From: Azadirachta indica
Taxonomy: Eukaryota; Streptophyta; Magnoliopsida; Sapindales; Meliaceae
Length of the DNA stretch: 64,000 bases
Direction: 5' to 3'
NCBI GenBank assembly: GCA_022749755.1
Contig: CM040447.1
Span: forward strand, 4,858,545-4,922,544
Positions 51,001-61,607 of this stretch are shown here, one piece after another; the first letter of the stretch is position 1; every line of letters begins with the position of its first letter. A model generated the notes under the pieces. The model was not told where the DNA came from. It did not search any database and was given only the letters and a program-made list of their open reading frames with translations. The position numbers were made by a program, and so were the translations under genes.

Positions 51001-54000
51001 TATTATTAAAACTTCACTCTTTAACCCTAACTACGAATTTAGAAAAATATTATGTAAAAAATAAACAAAAAAAAAGATTTTTCTAATGTTAAGAGAGCAA
51101 GAGCTCTTCCCTCAGTTTTTTATTCTTCTCAACAAGAAGATTTATATAGGCAAGATGAAGGAGAATTTACATGTGTGAACACATGTAAGTTGTAGATTTC
51201 ATCATAATACTATCTTCCACTTTAAAACTCACTTTTGATAGTTGTCTACTGTAAACTAGAGACATGTTTTTTCTTAGAAGTTATGGCTCTATAAATAAGT
51301 TTTCTAATACTTCATGAATAATAGCATTTGAACCTGTGTGGTGGGAGATATGGTTAAAATAATCATGTATGTTCAAATTAAAAAGTTGATAGCTATTATC
51401 AGGATGATGATTATTTTAAACCACATAATGCACGATTTAGAAAATATTTATAACACTGAAGTTGTAGCTGCTTTTCTTGTGATTTGGCTGTTTTAAGAAT
51501 TAATTTAATTGGTGCACAATGGAGAAAGATATGTTAAAATACATAAGCATGTTCATATATCTAAAATGCAAATGGTAGGATCATGCTTTAGTGTATTGCT
51601 TCAAACTTTCCATGATGAAATAATCAGAATTTCGCAATAACCTCTAAATGTAAATTGTGAACAATTGAGTTATTTTCCATTTAGAACAAAAATCATTACA
51701 TTTGAAGATGTTTACACAAAGATATGATCATTATATTAATTAGTGCTCAAGTGAAAAATATGCAGGTGGACCATTTTTATCTTTTCTTAATTACAACTTG
51801 TTCTTCCTTGTACTTATATAGAAAAATACACCACATTAGTTTTTCAACATAAGTACTATACTCATGCCAACTTATACAATTATAAATACTTGTATGTAAA
51901 AGTACTGTATTCATGCCAATTTATACAAGTGTACATACTTTCATGTAATTGAGTTTTAGATTATGAAAATATCCAAATTAAAGTTGTGGCAATGAAGTTC
52001 ACAATCTATGCACAAATAAGAACTTTAAATTAAATGATAATGCAATAATGTCTTATAAAATATATGTGAATGATATATTGTTAAACACTATCACTACACT
52101 TTGGCATGTCTTTTCATTACCTTTGTTTTGAATGAAATTTGTTTGGATCTTGAATATTTTCAATAAGTATTGGGGGCGCACAACTTCTAGATTACATCGT
52201 CTAAAATCAAGTTATTGTTTAAGTATGTATTGCATTCATCATCTTCAATGCTAGGGAGCAAATAGTATTTGATGATAGTGATCCGATTAAATAGCACAAT
52301 TTTTCCTCTCACTTGAACCCACCATTCATCTCCTCATAAGTATTTGCATAAAATTTACGAACAACGTCGATGATCGTAGCCTTTAGGGGAAAACAAAATT
52401 TACCCTACTTGCTACTACTAATAATGTGGTCAAATGTAAAGAAGCTTCTTTCTAAAATAGTAAACCCCCATTCAACAATTGAGACTTTCTTTAATTATGA
52501 TCTTTCATACCTCAGCTATACCTCTAGAGAGAGGAACCTCAAAAAATCATAATTGATGGTCTGCATTTTTTATTGCTTGGGAGCCATAGACAACTATCTT
52601 GTAATTTAAGAAAAAGATTGCAAAATTCCAACAGAGCTCAATAACTGCTGACAATCTAACCGAAAAATAATTCCTCCACTCAACCACAAATTTCAGTCTA
52701 TAATATCAACAATCCACCAAGTACACAAAATATAAGTAATAATTCTTCCCTCTAGCAAAGGTATAACATATTAAATTATAAGTTCATACAATACACAACA
52801 CAAGAAACCCCAACAATCATACTAATTTTCACAAGACATGCAAACTATATTTCAAATCTTTCTCCAAAATTTCAAAATTCTCAAAGGAAAGAAACTTAGA
52901 TGTAACAAGTTGAAGGAGAATAACCCAATCTAGTGAAAAAATAATATAAGTGTTACATCAAAAAATAAGTTCACACAATGCACCATCTTTGCCTTTTGTT
53001 GCTGATGTCAGGAAAGCCAATTTTCTGATGTAGCACTGATACTATTTCTATGTAACACTTATATTATTTCTTATGTTAAACTGCTATGTCCTAGTCAGAT
53101 TTATCATGACAGATGAATCTGTTGCTTCCTTTTATGTGATCAATTATTTTGAATTGTTCTAGAGATTCAATCCTTTGGAAACCTTTATTACCGATGGATG
53201 ATGTACCAATGGCATTATGAGTCTTAAATAAGTGGGGACTATGTTACCTGTTTTGGGAGTTTCTAGATTCCTATTCCGGGAGTGGAGCTATTTTATGTAG
53301 TTATATTATTGTAGTAGGTGATCCTACTTGAATAACTTTTCTTGCATTAAGCAGTCCTAGTTAAAAGTCGTACTATTGCAATAAGTAATCAGTATTGCTA
53401 TTTTAGGCAGTTATATTATTGTAGTAGGTGATCCCACTTGAATAACTTTTCTTGCATTTAGTAGTCCTCGTTACAAGTCGTGTTATTGCAATAAGTAGTC
53501 AGTACTATGGACAAGGGTCTTTTGTGGCCTTCAAAGCAAACTTGATTGTTTTAATGTTGAGTTCTTGTGTTATTTCTCAGTGTTCTCTGGAATCAACAAT
53601 TAACTTCTAGATTTTTGGTGTTCTGTTGGATCAGCAAGAGTTATTTTATTATGTAATTATTGCAAATAAACGAAATTCTGATTTATCCCCTCCCTTCAGC
53701 AATATAGCTACAAAGTTTTGCGTTATGCATGCACTTGTTTTTATTTTGGCTTATCAGATCTATATACAAAGCAGTGAAGTCCAAGTTTCCTACATTTACC
53801 ACTTCAGAAAATTAAGATAAGAGAGTAAAGATAAAATGCAATGTTGGTTTCTACTAGATCAGCTTTCTTTGGACAAATGATCCCCCGTTTGTTCCACATG
53901 AAATAAATTTGTTCGCACTATCTGTCAGGAAAGGAATGAAAGTATTCAGAATCAAATGCTGTATTCAAAGAGGCAGAGGTTGCAAAAGATGAATTTCTCA

Positions 54001-54902
54001 GATAAGACTGATGTTTCTACTTCCTTAACGTGTAATGGCTTGCAAGATTCTCCGGGTGCGTTTGGTTTTTTTTTCTGCATGAAGTTTATGCTAGTTTAGT
54101 AGAATAGCAGTTGCGTCGGAGTTGTTAAACTAGAATTAAGCTGAGTAAAGTTATGTTAGTTGATCAGAGAAACTAGTGAGTTTACAATTATAAAACAAAT
54201 ATATCTCAAATTAAAAACTGAGCACTGAATGTGGTTTTATCAGAATGGATTTTCCAGTCAGGCTGAAGCTTGTCTGTTTTGTGGCATGCCAAAGTAAAAT
54301 TTGCCAGGCAATAAAATAATAATCTGAGTAGGAATGATGTGTGAAATTGAGGACTAGAGAAGAGCTTAGGATTGAATGTGGTTAATATCTAGGTATTAGG
54401 CTATTTTACTTTTTTTTTTTCTTTCAATATGTGTTTTTTTGTTCCTTTCTTCTTTTCCTATCCAAAAAATAAAATAAAAGAACTGGTTATGAAGCATTTC
54501 ATTATTCTCCTACCTTAGCAGAATCTTTGTATTGTGACCAACATTTTTTAGATGTTTAAAATTTTCACATCATTGATTTCTCTATGTTACCAGTCTGTAT
54601 TTGTACAATGTTCAAACTTTTGAGTCATTACTAGCTGTTAATAAAAGTAGTCCTCTAATATGTCATGAGTAAACTGTTGTTTAATTTGTGTGCTTACTGA
54701 ACTGCAGGCAAACAAGCTGCCCAAAGTACTGTCTCAACCAAAGTTGCTAATCGTGTCATACCAGCACATCGCAGGTATTTAAGCATTTCCAGCAAACTCA
54801 CCACCTAATGTAATTTACTTTACATTAATGACCAGCTGTTTGTGCAGGGCAAAAGTAAGGGGTGCATTGCTGAAGGATATGGAAGATGACAAAGATAACT
54901 AG
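42079..54902 (+). CDS. XRCC4/XLF/PAXX-like protein (candidate plant PAXX), complete
   Basis: Seven exons, 42079-42270, 42978-43089, 43363-43524, 44982-45028, 53929-54055, 54708-54774 and 54848-54902, keep phase at every GT-AG joint and give 253 aa. Residues 1 to about 140 look like a small beta-sandwich head domain: FLFHVSAPDSSHLVVRVTDF, then HSNTWEAKRSVLQLEDMRDE, ending in ISISLTKL. A long helix follows (LSLELFKAFKSMENLVAQEQ to about residue 195), rich in Glu/Gln/Lys as in coiled coils, then a Ser/Thr linker and a basic C-terminus (VIPAHRRAKVRGALLKDMED). That architecture, with a T-D-x-x-S/T-x-W block in the head, matches XRCC4-superfamily non-homologous end-joining factors; the length fits PAXX best. 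Family assignment is inference from layout, not from a search. Intron 4 is 8.9 kb because of a giant palindrome. Confidence 0.72.
46565..46753 (-). CDS. Mirrored small ORF in the left palindrome arm (62 aa), unknown
   Basis: Read outward from the palindrome centre, it contains LPHLLLLIIWSKVKKLSSRI and AIKTFFNNELSYLYDAF and ends in KS-stop. The reverse-complement position in the right arm (52370-52552) keeps an equivalent frame, ending at the same codon. By hand, over 54 aligned codons about 15 differences are synonymous and most of the rest are conservative. It may be the last exon of an element-encoded protein; no family is recognised. It could still be chance. Confidence 0.3.
   Translation of the reverse strand: MRDDYNLQGRKKLPHLLLLIIWSKVKKLSSRIANPYSAIKTFFNNELSYLYDAFKKKNLEKS
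46940..48480. mobile_element. Nested palindromic insertion within the left arm
   Basis: The right arm is continuous at the matching place, so this is a later insertion. Its ends are inverted copies: GCATTAGCTTATTAGTGCTC ... TAGTCACTTCAGTGATGTGA at the left and, reversed, AGCATTATTTTATTAGCACT ... TAGTCACTTCAGTGATGTGA at the right. A second mirrored pair lies further in ('aagagtttcattggtggtca' at about 47330 and its reverse complement near 48020). The interior has repeated 'gttttgcc' and 'ttggcaaaac' words. No protein is recognised. Confidence 0.75.
52370..52552 (+). CDS. Mirrored small ORF in the right palindrome arm (60 aa), unknown
   Basis: Counterpart of 46565-46753. It contains LPYLLLLIMWSNVKKLLSKI and TIETFFNYDLSYLSY and ends in KKS-stop. 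Both frames run away from the palindrome centre. Upstream the similarity between arms continues but neither arm keeps an open frame, so if this is coding it is probably a terminal exon. Confidence 0.3.
   Translation: MIVAFRGKQNLPYLLLLIMWSNVKKLLSKIVNPHSTIETFFNYDLSYLSYTSRERNLKKS
53292..53510. repeat. Tandem duplication, about 112 bp x 2
   Basis: TTATATTATTGTAGTAGGTG followed by 'cttgaataacttttcttgcat' and 'tattgcaataagta' occurs twice, beginning near 53300 and 53411. The copies are about 93% identical, so this duplication is recent. It lies in intron 4 of the PAXX-like gene. Confidence 0.85.
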
Positions 54903-55808
54903 AGCTACATAACTGACAGGTTCCATCTTCTGTAATTGGATCAAAATCATAGTCTAGAATCATCAGTTTCATACATTTTATCCAACTGGAAAAAGAAAAA
55001 AGGCAATCAGAGTCAGATCAACCAAAAAGGAACGCAGTTCATGTAAACTTGAGGGTTTCTTCTTATTGTCTCCTGTTTTCTTGTACAAGAGTGTAGAGCT
55101 TAGGCACTTTCTTGTAAAAAATTATGAATTATTGATTATGTAGATCAATTAGGCCTATGACATCTTTTAAGAATATTGTGCTTGTCTCTTTGTACTTGAT
55201 GGACTCAAAAGTTTCTCAAAGGCTTTTGTTTTTTCAGTCATCTGTAAGAATATTAGATGTGTCGTCAAAGTTTTTTTTTTTTTTAAAATCTTTTGAGAGA
55301 CTTGTGAACCCATTTCTTTGTCAACCTGGTCACCATTTTCTTCGGAAGTTGTGTTTGGAGATAGTGGGAAACAAATCTATAAACATGGTCACTGAGCAAG
55401 TTTCTCATTTGGACTTTTAAGTCTATGGCGTTGTATGAGCAGCTGAATTTGCTGAGATGCCAGTGTTTCCTTCTTCTAATATGTCTAAGCCTTTTAGAGT
55501 AGGTTGAGAATTGAAATGTTGCGACTTTTAAGTCAGTGTTGCTTATGGAAAGAGTCATTAAGTGTATAGATGAATATTTAGGTATTTAGATTTTAACCTA
55601 ATAGTTAAGCTTGTTGCTTTTAAAGTAAAGTTAGAAGCACAGGAGTTCCAAACGTATCTTTATTCAAGTGATGCAATTGGCTGGAGGAGCATAAATTGTG
55701 CAATACATGGTTGATTACATGCTAGATAAAGATTAGAATTGTTTGGAGATCTACTTTTGACATTTAAGCAGTTGCCAAAGTATTGACAGAGGACCGAAAA
55801 GAGTTCAA
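54903..55808. other. Convergent intergenic region between the PAXX-like and PILS genes
   Basis: Contains the probable 3' UTRs of both genes. Short frames at 55157-55420 (+) and 55283-55558 (-) overlap and lack any family feature. A SINE-like piece lies at 55585-55665. Confidence 0.45.
55585..55665 (+). mobile_element. SINE-like tRNA-derived fragment
   Basis: TTTTAACCTAATAGTTAAGC (A-box-like) followed by AGGAGTTCCAAACGTAT (B-box-like) at the usual spacing. No second copy with this head was matched in the window. It lies near the 3' end of the PILS gene. Confidence 0.45.
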
Positions 55809-58800
55809 TCAAGCCACTAACCACAGGAACAGTGTTGACCAAAGAGTAAGTGAAACTGATGCCAGGGCATATGCCCACAACATTACTATTGAGCATTCAC
55901 TCTCCCCAGCACCAAACAGTTGGGTAATTGTGCCTGCATATTTGGGATATGGCGAAAAAAGTTTCATCAAGATTTACACAAGAAAATACTTTAGAACGAT
56001 AAAGAGTAGAGTCACAGTACGTGCAAATGTATCATACAGCTTTCTAATCTTCCTGTTATAATTTTCAAGTTTTTTATTGCATGTTTTAATATTTTTGTAC
56101 AATACCTATGTTCATTGCAGGTGGAAGTGCATACTGTAGCAGAAGAACAAATTGATACAAGGGATCAGAGTGCACCATGCCAGAATGAACTGCAGCTCTA
56201 ACAATAAGAATGCCCAGAAGAGGTAAGAATACAGAACGAATTGCTATGATTCCAACAATAAGTGACACCTGAATGCCTGACCCTTTTAAGCCTGAGCTAG
56301 AACATAAAATCATATCAAATATATATTAGAAATTAATAATTAGAACAAGAACAAACAACTGTTAAGTGACTGAATCAAAAGATCAAAGTTGTACCTCTAA
56401 GTAGATTTCCTCCTATTACTAGAGTAACAGTTGGGATGGTTGCATCCCTGCGTATGAGATAACATAATGCAAGAAACGTTAGAAATGTTCATGGGCATTA
56501 AGCCATTCTTTTATTGTTAGAGATTTTTGTACAAGTTATTATTAGAAAAGCCTCAAGATGATTATAATTAAGCAGAGTTGATACCCAATAATAGCATTTA
56601 AAGACAAATTTAAACAATCTCGTGACCGAAAATAAAGATATAAAATAAGTTTAATTAGCATAACACGACATAACCGAACTTTAGGTACAAAATATAGTGG
56701 GTGAACAATGATTTTCACCTTTTTTAAGTTGAAAATGACAAGATTTACCCGAGCAAAGAAGCAGAATCTTCAATCACATGAAGAGGAGCAGTATCACCAA
56801 TCATTAAACTTCGAATTCTGGGGATAGCACCAATGATAAATCCAAGAATCTATGCAAGAAAACACCAAAAACTTTTACTAATTACTGCAGTAAAAGATTA
56901 GATTCATTTTTTTTTTACTGTATATGGGATAGAGTAGTAGAGAGTACAGCTCCAATGGTTGAAGGAGCAAAGACTGCTTTGAGATTCAGTTCTCTTGAAA
57001 TCATCTTCAAGCTTTGTTTCGTTTTCCCTAAAATTGATGGCTGCTTGCATAAAACTCATAAGATTATGAAATATTAACAACAAAATAAGTCACATGTTAA
57101 GGATATATTTGTTACTTTCATTTAATTTTGAAAAGCTCTTTGGACGTAACTCAAGTACTTTAAAACATGTTTAACACTTTCAAATCATTTTAAGTTTGAG
57201 TAACAGTAAAAGATAAAGGTTTGATGTTTCGTAGGTGAAATACAATTTTGATCATATCAAGGAGGGAATTATAAGAAAAGACGGTGAGTGCCAGTTAATT
57301 CACTTGGTAAAATTTCTTGTGATGATATAAAAAGTTTAAGATTCGGATCCTGCTCACATTGAGTTACAGAGCAATTTAGTTTTTTTTTTTTTTTAATATT
57401 TAAGAAAAGGTGGAGGAAGAAGATGGGATGAGATGAGAACAACCTTAGAGAGAAGAGGAGCTACAATGTAATTGTTTTGGACTGATTCTGGTGTTGCTTC
57501 ATTTGTCTTCATCTTGCTTGTGAACTCATTTTTGTTGTCTTCATTGATAGTGACCTTACTCGAGGAAACCCTCACTATGTTGTACACATAGGACCAGAAA
57601 TAAATTACTCCTGTCTGAAAAATAAAAGTTAATTTAATTTTTATATTTTAGAGAAAATAATTAAAGCTAATTAATTAAAAGAAATATTTATAATACCGCC
57701 ATGGAAAGTGAGACATAAGTCATTCCATATTTATTGCAGATTTCTGGATCTCCAAATGGACTGCCTTTCTCTCTACACACTGCTGGTATTATAATTAGAG
57801 GCAGATTTCCCAAATTCCCTGTTTACAATACATAAAACCATAACAATAATTAGTTGGGTGAATGTCTATTACCCTCTATTTTTTCAGTTAATATTCCATT
57901 ACTCCTTTATATTTTCTGTAATATTTCATCATTCTCTTAAATTTCAATTTTGTCCTTTATTATTTCTAATATTTTTTATTTTATCATTTGTAAATTAATT
58001 AAACTGAAAGGTAAAATTGAAAAAAAAAAAGAATTAGGGGGTGATGGAGTATTAGACAAAATATAAGAGAGTAATGAAATATTACCTAAAAAGTAAGGGG
58101 GTAATGGACATTTTCCTAATTAGTTCCATAATTCCCCATTTGAAGAGTTGGCTTTCGTTTGAAATTGAGGTATTTTTATTGTGCTCTAACAGTAAAATTA
58201 AATAAGTGTTTAATAATACTAATTTTTAGTATAACTCAACTGTATTTTCATTAATATTTGATATCTAATATTTTAATCCTTACAACTTTCAACTTCAAAA
58301 TCACAGCATTTATCATTTTTGGTGGACTTTTTTTGTTTTAAAGTTGTCATCAGAGTTTAAGTCCCGTTGAATTCATTAATTTTCTAAAATATAGTGAATG
58401 GATTTCTCACAACTAAAGTATGAGTGTAAGATTTTTTCAAATTTAAGTGTAAACTCTCCGAGTAGTATTATAATACTACTCATATATATTTTCAATAGAG
58501 TGTTACAACAGTACTAAATCACGATAAACCTTTGATTTGTGTATATATGTTCGTATTAAAAAATAATAACAAAAAGTAAAAGCACCTCAATATCAAACTT
58601 TAAGATAATTTTTGAAAATTAATAAATACCTGCACAACAACAACCCAATACCAAGCCTTTAAGATGTTGGGGAGCCCTTGTAATTTTGATCAAAATCCAT
58701 GCCATTAGGGACCCAATAATAAAAGTGCAAAGAACATTAAGCGGCATGAACCACCTACACGTATATACATAAAACTAATTAATTAAGATGTTGGAAATAT

Positions 58801-59255
58801 TACTTAATGCCCCAAAAATATGATAAAATTAAAATAAATGTGAATATTAAACGATATTATATCAAATAGAACTCACAACAAAGCCATGCCTTCCAAGGTA
58901 ATTGTCTTAGCCAGATTGCTACCAACTAATGCTGGACTAAACACAAAAAACACCACCTATATATATATATATATATATAGCACGTAATGTTAGTTCACAC
59001 ATTATAAAGTTCGAATTTGACGTTATATATACATTGTTGTTTAGATTGAAATTCAAAGTTTATAACGTGGGAATATCTCTATATGCTTTGAAATTAAAGT
59101 AGGGTAAGTGGGTAACTTACATTGTTCAATTGCTTCCTTGCATTCTCTCCCACAACACCGATTCGATCAGAAGCAAGAAAAGAGCCGAGAATAGTTAGAA
59201 GTAGGGTTTTCAACACCGGCATGGAGGCAACGAGAAATAGATCGAAAAGCCCCAT
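55809..59255 (-). CDS. PILS: PIN-LIKES (PILS) auxin carrier family protein, complete
   Basis: Ten exons, high to low: 59255-59121, 58956-58877, 58754-58630, 57818-57697, 57614-57444, 57043-56948, 56849-56749, 56447-56395, 56291-56106, 55933-55809. All phases agree, giving 397 aa, the usual family size. Two blocks of hydrophobic helices (about residues 5-170 and 235-397) flank a hydrophilic loop (about 173-232, with KVTINEDNKNEFTSKMKTNE). Family-typical pieces are FVFSPALVGSNLA, LKGLVLGCCCAGNLGNLPL, IPAVCREKGSPFGD, NKYGMTYVSLSMA, LKAVFAPSTIGA, VTLVIGGNLL and TQLFGAGESECSIVMLW. PILS proteins sit in the endoplasmic reticulum membrane and limit nuclear auxin signalling by retaining auxin there. 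The start at 59255 is preferred over the in-frame Met at 59330 because PILS proteins begin MGL/MGF directly. Which PILS paralogue this is cannot be told. Confidence 0.93.
57290..57395 (+). mobile_element. SINE-like element in a PILS intron
   Basis: GTTAATTCACTTGGTAAAAT (A-box-like), AAGATTCGGATCCTGCTC (B-box-like) and a terminal run of T near 57380. It lies between the exons at 56948-57043 and 57444-57614. Confidence 0.5.
57856..58116. mobile_element. Foldback MITE, family 1 copy in a PILS intron
   Basis: Same family as 31551-31814: GGGTGAATGTCTATTACCCT at the left and, reversed, GGAAAATGTCCATTACCCCC at the right, with mirrored internal blocks. It is 261 bp long. A perfect 9-bp target duplication, TAATTAGTT, lies at 57847-57855 and 58117-58125. 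It sits in the intron between exons 58630-58754 and 57697-57818. Confidence 0.85.
58958..58979. repeat. (TA)n run abutting the 3' splice site of PILS intron 1
   Basis: On the minus strand the intron ends in 11 TA units directly followed by G and then the exon (GTGGTG), so the microsatellite forms the acceptor region in place of a normal pyrimidine tract. Confidence 0.8.
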
Positions 59256-59447
59256 GAATTTCTTCAAGAGAAAAATGGAATGCAATGCAATGCTAGCTAG
59301 CAATATTGTTAATGTAAAGGAATAATGCAAAGATAGAATAGCTAGTTAGCTTTGGCCTACTTCTTCATTGGATTTGAGTCATTTTGAAACAAAAAGAGAA
59401 GGTTCTGACTAAGAGGCAACAAGTGATATTTCCTATTTGAAAAATGC

Positions 59448-59457
59448 ATGTATATAA
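59448..59457 (-). promoter_or_regulatory. Probable TATA box of the PILS gene
   Basis: The minus strand reads CTTATATACATG about 195 bp before the ATG at 59255, which allows a leader of about 165 nt. No other TATA-like box lies between. Confidence 0.45.
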
Positions 59458-59459
59458 GA

Positions 59460-61607
59460 CAAAGAAGAAAGGTAAGGTTTGAGAAGACAACACGAAGGAG
59501 GAGCGCCATCAGCATCACTAGAACTAATAACACTACTAAAAGTTAAAAAGGTTCATTAAATAATTTGTCTAAGCCTCCTTCCTGTTACCTTCCTATTCTT
59601 TTAGTACCATTTCTGCTTTATATTTTGAATTTTTTGTTAATAATTAAGCTCCTCGATTATGTTTACTTCACTGTTAAGACTTTCTTTTGAATTAATTCTA
59701 CGTAAAAGTTTTTATCTATTAATATATTTAATTTAATGGTAGATATAATTGTTCAGTTGTTAGTATTAAATATTACTTTTTAATTATATATATATGGAGC
59801 TGTCTTTTTTTTTTAATTTAATTTTTCTGAATTTGTCTGTTTTACATAATTTAATATTTTTTTTAACTTAATGATGATATTAAAACATTTTTTTATTAAG
59901 TAAAAAATCAAATTTTGTTTTATTTTTTGGTTGAATCTAATAAGTTTAAGAAAGTTTGTTATATATGTTTTCACAAATATCATATTCCAAACCCAAAAAA
60001 AAAAAGACTATTTAGATTCAAACATTCATATTTGTTTACAATTCAGATTAATTTACAATTGAGTAAAAAAAAAAAGAAAGAAAGAAAGAAAGAAAGAAAA
60101 AACGTATCTAAATCTAAAAAAAATTGATTATAGCTCTAAATAAAGATCACTTTATGATGAAATATTTTTAAAAAAAGGACTTACAGGTTTTTAAGGTTTA
60201 GTTTAATAGATTGATTTCTAATAGTTGTAAAAATATTTATTAAAGTCTTAATTTATTAGAAAATGATGATTATATCTCTATTTAATGATAGTAAGGTAAT
60301 AGAATTATTTCAAACTCTTAACTAGAAATAAATATAATAATAATGATAAATATTATTTATAACATATTGATAATTAAATAGTTAATAATATATTATAAAT
60401 AAAACATAAATTTTATTATTTTATTATATATTAACAATTCAACATTAATTACGTATTATATAAAATAAATAAAATAAATAAAATAAAAAAACATAAATAA
60501 ATAATAATTTATAAATAGAATATATTATAATATGATGAATATGATTACACTATAATCTAAATAAAAATATATTTATATATAGCTAAAATATATTGTTTGT
60601 AAAATAAATAAATAAACTAATAAATATTATATTCTTAATGAACTAAAAAAAAGTATTGCCATTTATTGTATTAGATTAATATATTGTATTTTTCAAATAT
60701 TAAAGATTTGATAATTATTTTTGTTAAATAACTACTAGTGATAGGTGTATAATTGTTAATTTTTAAAAAATTGAGATTCTAATGGATACTTTTGAAGTTA
60801 TTAGGATTAATTAAAATAATAAGCCAAACTTTAAAGATTTTAAGTCATTAATTTACTCAATATTTTATAGGTAAATTCTCACCTTTTTTTTAAGTTTTTC
60901 AGTATAAATAATGAAGCACATGGGTTTTCACTAGTAGTTTATGTAAGTTTTTATCCCTCATTTTTTTGAAAAATAAATTTGAAAATAATAAAAAATGATG
61001 AAAGTATATATATTATTTATTTTTTATAAATATTTGATTGATCATGGTAGATTATCTTTTTAATTTCTTAACACTTAAATTAACCTGTAAATTTTAGTTA
61101 TCTTGAATATGTTGTGAAGGATCTTTCGACATCGTCAGTTTGATTCTTATTCATTTAGTATTAATTGTATCATTTTATTGTTCACATGATGACACATATA
61201 AACCAAGTATTTATTTGTTTTTTTCTAATTCATTCTTTTAAAAGTTCAAAAAAAAGGCATATTTCATGTTTTGACAGAAATTTGTGATCAATTTGGGTGA
61301 AATCTACATTCTATTCAAGAAAAATTTAACCCAAATTCAACACAAAAAATCAGACTCTATTACAAATACAGATTCTATAAAATCTTCTGAGCATATCAAT
61401 AAATAATAAAAATTTTTTCTACATTGGAGAAAATTCTTGATATTATGAACTCCCAATCTAGATATATTGGTTTCAAAACATTAAACTTAATTTGGAATTT
61501 CATTGAATACAGAAGATTTCAGAATTTGGGTCTAATTGCTAAAAAGGCATATTAACCCAACAACTCTATATATATATATATATATATATATTCTCATTAA
61601 TCAATGA
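59460..61607. other. AT-rich intergenic DNA
   Basis: No gene is recognised. There are an (AAAG)n run at about 60070-60100 and a (TA)n run at 61565-61592. The 70-codon frame at 59915-60127 exists because of the AAAG run. Confidence 0.45.

Larger units (their letters stand above)
46184..52938. mobile_element. Giant palindromic foldback element in intron 4 of the PAXX-like gene
   Basis: The left arm is about 46184-50055 and the right arm about 50455-52938, around a 0.4-kb spacer. Both outer ends read ACTAGATTGGGT(A/T)AT(C/T)CTCCTT inward. Matching blocks continue in mirrored order through the arms, for example 'gaaaattagtatgattgt', 'gcattcatcatcttcaatg', 'gagagagctgggggagagctct' against its mirror near 51090, and 'tcataaaatttggacaattgga' against 50590-50620. 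The left arm is longer because it carries a 1.5-kb insertion. Identity is roughly 70-75% by eye, so the palindrome is old. No transposase domain was recognised. No clear flanking target duplication was found. Confidence 0.8.

Noticed and set aside
52938..53065. Short inverted pair 'taatataagtgttacat' / 'atgtaacacttatatta'
   Set aside because: It could be a tiny MITE, but with 17-bp arms in AT-rich DNA it is not distinguishable from chance and no target duplication was found.
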